Source: Exaiptasia diaphana
Taxonomy: Eukaryota; Cnidaria; Anthozoa; Actiniaria; Aiptasiidae
NCBI RefSeq assembly: GCF_001417965.1
Contig: NW_018385745.1
Location: 189,862-253,861 of the forward strand
Reading direction: 5' to 3'
Length of the DNA stretch: 64,000 nt
The notes under the pieces were generated by a model. That model searched no databases and was not told where the DNA came from. It was given only the letters and a program-made list of their open reading frames with translations. The translations under genes were made by a program, and so were the position numbers. Below, in pieces: positions 14,801 through 23,800 of the stretch; position 1 is the stretch's first letter; each line of letters begins with the position of its first letter.

Positions 14801-17800
14801 ATCGTATGAGGAAGTAGCTGATCCCATTAAAGAGTGCTCAATACACAAAAAGTGTAGAGCTAGTTATATATATGATATCAAAGAGGTAAGATTTTGCTGT
14901 AACTCCGAGTTTCGTGCTACGCACTCATCAGACAGTATTAAATACTGTCTGATGAGTGCGTAGCACGAAACTCGGAGTTAAGCAAAATCTTACCTCTTTG
15001 ATATCATATATATTCCTATATTTTATATAATTTATTGTAATTAAAGTAATATATTTTTTTTCTTGAAAAGTATCCATGATGATAATACTGCATATACGGT
15101 CATCACATACAATTTTACCAACTGTGAAGGGTATCATGTAATTATGAGGTCAATACCCACCATCCTCTGGTCTGTGTACATCCAAAAAGAGAACACTTAT
15201 TATCTCTGAAAGACAACCTTGACATTTGTTCTATTTTAACACATATTGTTGCTTTTGTCAACATACAACTAGTGACTCATCATTATAATGATGTACAGTT
15301 CTTGACATTATTCATGTACTCTAGGCACTTTTGGAAGCACAGAAAGCCAAAGAACAAGCACAGATGGAATTGGTATGTGCATGACATGTCATTGGATCTC
15401 ATAATTCTATCTTTATATATAATGGAATCAGTGTTTCATCCATATTATCACTTAATGATATTGTCAATTTAACATCAGACTAAAACCTAATGTTTTGTTG
15501 TACTTCATTAATTAATGTTGAATACTGTGATACTGCATACTTAGAGCATTCCAAGACTGCAATAAAGAACTCCACATTAGCTGTGTTACATTGACAATTC
15601 TAAACTTGCTTCTCCATTGAAGTTCTTGATTGTACTGTATGAAGTTGTCATGATGACTGATGAAAAATCCTTTTGAACTATGCATTTCATTCTTGGAATG
15701 CACTATGCAGTATACAGTGTTCAACATTTTCTGAAATAGTCTCCTTCACGGATACCTGCGCCATCTTGAAAGGTAGCCTGTGCCTTTTCATTGAAGCGAG
15801 ACAACCGTTGTCGAGCGTGCAATGATAGATACCTGTGAATAATTGTCTATAGGTGTGAAGGTTTCTATCATTGCACGCTCAATGGTTGTCTCGCTTCGAT
15901 GACAAGGCACGGCTACCTTTCAAGATGGCACAGGTAACCGTGAAGGAGACTATTCCTATATTTTGTAGAATGTAGATATCTCATGACTAACAATTTTAGG
16001 CTGTGTTAAAGAAGAATAAACTAGAATATGATGCAGAACTAAAGGCCAAACATGACAACATTGATATGCTGTCCCATGCAGCCCACATCAAAGATGAAAT
16101 GATCCAGGTAGTGATCATCAATTGAAATCATTGTCTGTTAGTAGTATAAACTATAACCAATGATGATAATATACAGGAAATGCAGCAGTCACACAAAAAG
16201 CAACTTCAAGACATGCAAGATAATGTTGGATATTATCAGAGAAAGGCCCATGACCTTGAGGTAACTGTAACTAAATAAAGATATTTTTAGAATACAGTTG
16301 TCACCTGTTTTAAGGTTTAACGTCCGAAATGTCAGCAAGTTATTTCACCTACTTTTTCACGGTGTTAAATTGATATAGTATTCTACATATTAAGTGTTTC
16401 TTTAGAAGCACCGAAGCAGCTCACACTAGTTTACCGCTAGTTATCACTATTTTTGGAATTATCTACATGTAGTTGAAAGACAGTGTATTTTTGATATACT
16501 GACATCTTTAGAGTTCAACTTTTTCAGTGACTACTACTTAGTACTAACACAGTTGACTGCTTTGTTGTGCAGACCTCCAATGATGCTCTCAGACAGCAGC
16601 TGAGTGAGTGCAGTGAGCTGAACAATTCACTACAAAGACAGTTAGATACTGTACAAAGCAGGGTTAAAACACAGGTGATGAATTGATGTTCATCAGTTGT
16701 CATATTGTAGTTATGTTTGTCAATAATGTTTGTTCTTTGTAGTCACCATTAAGGCAGGATCAGGAGGAGTTGAGCAGGCTTAGGGAAGAAGTTATTATGC
16801 TGAGAGCAAAAGTACAGCTATCAACTCCACAGCGTGAGCAGACCTACATTGGGGCTCGTGCAAAACAAATGGTTAGTGAAAAACTGATGGTCTTGCTCCT
16901 TTACTGTTATTTGTTAATTCATGCATTACCTTTTTCACATTCTTTGCATAAAACACCTTATTTTCAAAGCTTAGTTTTGTTGTTGTTTTTGTGTGTGTAG
17001 GGGTTGTTGTACATTTCTCCCAGTCAAATTGACACATAAAAAGTCATTTTATCACATATTCCAAGTTAATTTGCTAAGTCTTCATATTATTAATTTATAC
17101 ATAAGCAACAGAATCTTATATTTGAAACTACTTGAATCTTGAATTATTTTTAAATAAAATCATATCATAAGCATTCCACAAAATTTCACAGCTAAAATGA
17201 ATGCATTACACAATGTCAAGCAGAACTGTCAATCATGCAACTTTCTTCATACAATAACTGTAGTCATGAAACCGAACAAATTGTAATGTCAAGATAAGCA
17301 GCCCTTTTGATTATTGTAAATATCAATGTCATTCATGTAAATCAGTACTCATAGTAAATTTTGTGTTCATGCTTTAGTTTGATACATTGTAGTACTAGTT
17401 GTATAATATATTCAGTTGTCTTTCAATATTTATTTGAAGGAAGAGGAACTTCCATATCTACAGAAAGTGCTACAAGGTCAAGTTGAAGAAACAGTCAAAC
17501 TCAATGACATCTTGATGAAAGAGAGGGAGATGTATATAAATATTGTGCAAAACATGAGATCACCAAACTCTGATGCCAATAAAAGGTCTTTTACATTTTT
17601 TCATTGTTTTCAATTTCTCCTGTATGCTTGCTTATCCTCTCAATAACACTATTTTTTCTGTGCTTAGCAGTTCAGCTGTTTCTCGTGAGCTCCAAACACT
17701 TAAAGCTCTGCGTAGTCAACTTGAAGATGGCATCCATCAAAACACAGTTCTCAGAAACCAGCTCCAAGACCAAATAACTTCACAGCAAACTAAAAAATCC

Positions 17801-20800
17801 CCAGTGGTCCCCCCACATTCACCATATGATGCTGTTTACCAGAGAGAAATTCAAGAACTGAAGTCAAGACTGGAGGACACTGAGCGCTGGAATGCATCAC
17901 TGCAGGCTCGCCTTAATCACTCTATGGTTGATGGTAAATCAAAAGCTGAGGAAAGTCAAGCCAAGGAGACTGCACAGAAACTTGAAGAGGTTTGTTAAAT
18001 TTGCAGAATATGGTTGCATTACTTTAAACAAGCCCAACTAAGAAAACTAAGCTAAACTTTCAGCAGTTTTTGATTCCTTAAGAATAATAATTATTACTTA
18101 ACCAAGTTTTAATAGATGATGTTATAAACTATAAATAGTAATTTGGAGGGTTGGAAGGCCAGAAAAGACACTCTGCAGGAAATAATGTGTGAAGCATTAT
18201 GTTTGTCCTCAAATTCAGCGAGAAATAAGCTCAATTTGAGAATTGAGAGGATTTGGAGCATCAGATGAAATCAAAAGCAAACAGTTATTGTAAGTCCATG
18301 AACCAACACAATACTTTCATGGTGTTTTTTTTTGCAGCAAGTCCATAACTTAACAAGAAGTCTTGATCAGACCACAACACTAAACAACAGACTGAATGCT
18401 GAGCTGGACAAAGTTAATAAGACAAATCAAAAGATATTAGCAGAAAAAGATGCTGAAATTAATCGTCTAAGCTCTGAAATCACAACCCTTCACGGACAAC
18501 TAGATACTGCAAAACACACCTTTGGTGAACTTGACAATAGGTTGAAGGATGCTAATGTTAAACTGGAATACTATGCTAGAAATGTTAATGGAGATTTTGA
18601 AGATATCCTTCTTGAACGGGAAATAGAAGTAGACTCTCTTCGTGGTCAACTGAAGGAATTTCAACTAAGGGCAGCAGCAAGTATTGAATTGAATGAAATG
18701 GCTGCACAGACCTCTCCATTTGCTGATAAATCAAGCACTAATAAACTGTCCAGGCAGCTTGCTGAAAGTCAGCAGTGGAATGAAAACTATAAAAGACTTC
18801 TAGAAGAAAAGGATAAAGAAATACAACGACTTAGAAATTTGGTATTTACTTCAATAAAAATAGGCTTTTGCATGAAATGGTCACATGGTACTAAATCCAC
18901 CATGCTGGATGGCAAATTACCCACTGGCATGTTAAATACAAAAAATGTCAATCTTGAAATGCTGTGTTCCTTATGTTTTTGAGGTTGTTTACATCCAACT
19001 TTTGCATCCAGTATGGCTGACTTTGTACCATGTCACTCTTAGATGCAAAAGACCTTTTCTTTTGACTTCATTCCTATAGTTTTGTTTGATAGAAACAAAA
19101 TGATTTTGAGTTCTTTCTTCAAGGCAGGACCTACTTCCCAGACTAGTATGTTTTAAATTATAATGTTTTTGTCGGTTGAATAAAGGATGGATAAAGTTAT
19201 CTACTACATGTATATATTTTTTGTAAGAATTTTATTTGATGGAAAAAATTTCATCCGGTGGATAGCGCTATCACTCTTTCAATAACTGGCCCTAAGTCAA
19301 AGCAGAGCAGAACAAAGAAAAGCAGAACTTTGATGCAGGAACTTTGATGCAGGGGAGTCAGAATTATTGGAAATACACGATGTAGCTCAGTCTATATTCT
19401 CAGAAAATATGTTCATTTCAGAATATCAATAACATGTTTTTACCTACTATGTTTTCAAGGAAAATTCAACACATCTGGATAATGACATGGTCATGCAAAA
19501 ACTAAGAAAAGAGTATGAAACAGGTATCCAACTCAATGAAGATTTGAAGAAAAAACTTGAAATGGACATCATGACCAATAGCAAACCAAGTAGTAAACAC
19601 CAATCTCCCCCGCTACAAATCCAAGACCTGCATTATTCTGTACACAGTGCACAAACTGATAAATTGAGAAATGAATTACAAGAACTTTACAATTCAAACC
19701 AGATGTTGAACCAGAAATTGATGGAAGTGAAAAATACTTCAAGCGAGTTGGCACTTGTTAAGAGAGAATTAAAGCAATCTCAGATCATGAATGAACAGTT
19801 AGGAAAGCAGTTAGCAGATGTCTTGAGTCATGTTGAAAAACTGAAGTCACAAAACATGCAGTAAGTATCAACACTACCATGATTGCAATTTCAAAAATGA
19901 AACCAACAGTCAGCTTTAGATTGTATTCTGGTTGAATGAAAGGGTTTGTATGGGTCCTGGAAAACCTGGAAAGTCATGGAATTTCGTATTTTAGTTTTCT
20001 ACATTTTGTAGGTCTGGAAATTATTCTTGACTTTCATCTTTTAATTATGATCATTACTTTGTTCCAAACAAAATCTAAATCTTTCATTATATTTAATGAT
20101 TGAAGTAGCTAGTGGTGAAAATGCTGCCAAATTGCATATCTGTAGTTGTAGGTTGCAAAAAAAAAGGTTGTAAAATTTATGGAAAGTCATGTAAGGGCTG
20201 TGGCAGCTATTACACTGTAGGAAACTATGGAGAATGTCTGTGGAGGCTTTATGTGCCACCAAGGGACTATAAGCTAGATTAATAGTACCCTTTTGCCGCT
20301 CCCTGGATCCGCCCTTCTTGAAGTGTGTGAATATTGTAATGGTAACAGTGACTGATCAATGTCCTTGTTTGTTGTAGGTTGAAGTCTGATGTTGATGACA
20401 AAAAACAACAAATTGACAGACTTAACCAAGAAATTCACATTCTGCGTTCTTCACCAGCTAAACATACGAGTAAGTCTCAAACCAGCCCTAGTCTTTCAAG
20501 CCCACCAGCTGTGACTCGTAAGATCACTCCACCTAGACATGAGGTCTCCCCTACTGGTGTCATTGAGAAAATGCACAAACTTAACCAAACATTAATGGCT
20601 GAAAACCAGTTCTTGAGGAACAAACTAAAACAAAATGAGCGATATGCCACAACATTGAAAGATGAATTAGAACTTTATAACAGAATGAAAAAAGACACTA
20701 CAGCAAGCCAAACAGCAACTCAACAAATGGACCTTGCTGCTTATATGAATGAGATGCGGGAATTACGTATGCGCTTAGAAGAAAGTATTAACACTAATGA

Positions 20801-23800
20801 CAAACTACGGGCTCAGCTTGAAAAGCGTATGGCAGGTGAAGACATTGATGGAGCCAAGGCTGTTATTTCATCAGAAGAGTCATTACAATATATCAATGAT
20901 AATGAACGTTTACGAGCTGAACTTTTGGCCAAAGACAAGGCAAATGATGACCTAAAAGAAAAACTTGAAGAAATGTCTAAGATCAGAGAAATGTAAATAT
21001 CATATTGTACTTCAATGGAGAAAAAGTAAAACAAAGGCAGTTTACTATTATTACTGGTATATGGGTTAATTGTTCATCTTTTGTTGGGATTCTATATAAT
21101 GAATCAATAGATCCAACTGCCAGTATATTGTCCATCCTGCATTGTGCTCAAATTATGTTGGTCAATTCAAATATTAGTTTGTTCACTTTACCTTTCAGGG
21201 AAGCGAGTCAACTGAATGCACTTCGCCAACAAGTGGCAGATAATCATGAGGCTATGGACAATCTCCAGAATGAACTGCGTATCTATGAACAGCTTTACAA
21301 AATACCTGAACACCATGGTATTAGAATAGAATTATATTAATTGATAGTTAAATGTATTGTACAGATGGATGATAAAATATTGGTTGAATAAAAATCACAC
21401 TGTACATTTGGCAAAAAATAATCAAATTTTGAATCAAATGATTTGCAATATTCTACGTAGATCTTTATTCTTGGTAGTTATAATTAATGAATTTCTGTTT
21501 TATATAAAGTGATTTATATCCAGTAGCCATAATTAATGTATCATCAATACATTTCTTCATTTAACTAATTCAGTTGTTGTATAGTAATTTGTATTTTGTT
21601 TGATTCAGATACAAGTTATGTCCGTGAAGGTCCAAGGAGTCCAAGTGCTTTTGATAACAATGCAGTATTGAGCCTACTTGCAGAGATAAGAAGGTTACGG
21701 CAGCAGCTTGAGAAAAGTATTACTACCAATAATGCATTGAGGGAAAAACTTGAGGAACAGCTTAATCGACCAATGAAAGACTCTCTCCAGTCTTCAAGGC
21801 CTTCCCTGTCTAGTGTGACAAGGAGATTGGACATGGATGAAAATATGAATAATGAAAAATCAGGTGAGGGTCATTGTTTCATTGGTCATTCATTGGCTCT
21901 TTGTTTCCATCCCTTTCATCATGTCCCTACCAATCAGTCTTCCTCTCTTCTCTACCCTTGGCTATTTTACAGTAAGTTAGTGTGTGCAAATGCTAACATT
22001 ATCAATGATATAGTAATGTGTCTAATGTTCTTTGGGACTTTTTCTATAAATCTCTAAACTTACATTTTTCAAATTGGCATAATGTTGAGGTAATAATAAT
22101 CATGATCTGTACCTTTATAGCTGCAATAAGACATTACTGGTACGTTTTATCTGCACTGTCATGGTCTTGATTTCTTTTACAATTGACTTTACAGGTCTAT
22201 CAGTGCATGGACATGTTAAAGATTTCATAGAATTACAGAACAAGGTTGAGTATATTAACAATGAAGCTACTAAACTTCTGGGACAGATAAAAAGTGATGG
22301 CCAGGTACGATTTTTAAAAAAGGAATTAATGCCATAATTTATATTGTTACACAGTAGTTTTAACAAGTTTTGGTATGTCTCTAAGAAGAATCAAGCCAAA
22401 TTGCTAAAACAATTGAAATAAGGATTGAAGCAAACACATTTAATCTGTGAATTTGTACAAAATCAAAACTTCACAAATTTGCTCTGAATCTACAACTTAC
22501 AGGGCTCGAAATAATGGCCGGTCAAAGGACTTTGTCCTTCAAAATTCTCTAGATGACCAGCCAAATCGGGTTTTGAAAGGACAGATGGACCTGCCACATT
22601 TTTAGACAAATCAGTTCTCAATTCCTTTAAAAAATCTTTGACATTTATTAAAATGCTTGTTGATCTTTCTGAATACAAAAACCTATGAATTAAAAGAAAA
22701 TAACAATATAATAAAGTTTTTGTCCTTTCAAAACTCGACATGACCTTCCAAAAATTAATTTCGAAGGACATCTTGTCCTGCATATGTCTGGCCGTTATTT
22801 CAAGCCCTGAACTTATCTAATATTATATAATCTGTGATAGATGTATTTCTACAGAAGCTTTCTTTTAAAGCAATTGCACATTGCCATCAGACTATGAAAC
22901 TGACAATCCCCTGACACTGGAACCTTGGCCATCCTTATGAATCATATACAAACTAAGAGGTTTCTCTCAATGCCTCAGAAACTTGTAGCAGACTATAATT
23001 ATATTATGGTGATACATAGAGGATATAACATGGGCGCTCGGAGGTATGGATTCTATCTTCAAGTGTTGAAAAGATCTCTCACGAGTGAGGATTTTCAACA
23101 TGAGAAGATAAAATTCGAGTCCCCAATCGAACATGTAATATTCTATTTATCATTATAATTTTATATGAAAGCAAATCATGTCGTAAAATACCTTTTTTCT
23201 TACTTGCATTATATAGAGAAAACTCGAATGTGTTATTTTCACTAGTTAGTGAAAATATCAATTTTATAAAATGGAGAAATATAGGTATTTCCTAGATAAT
23301 TATAGTATGATAAATGTACATATTGCATGCAATTAATTGAATATGTTTTTATTACTGCAGTGTTTGTGGGTGAGGCATGAAGTCAGTAATATACAAACCT
23401 TGGCAACTGACTGCAAGTCACTACTGAGTACATTTATAATAGATGACAGACCAGAAACATACACAGAAGAAAGTATACCTTCAAAAGAGGTTTGATCAAC
23501 ATCATTTGTGCTATTTACAAACATGGCTGATAAGGCAAAATCCTTACTTGTTACATGCCTAAACAAGACAATCCTTTTGCAAGGCTGGAGGAGGTCATAT
23601 TAGTGTTGTGTGAAAACTCAAAAACTGTGATAAACATTTTTTAGAAATCATATCCAAATTCTCTTACAATTCCAAAAAGTTTTCAAAGAAAGCAGCCTCG
23701 GAAACTGACAATACTCCAGTTTCGAATTCATAGCGAATAACCGCTGCTTTATTTGACAACAGATTCTCTTGCGCAAATACCTTACAAACACAAAAGAGAG

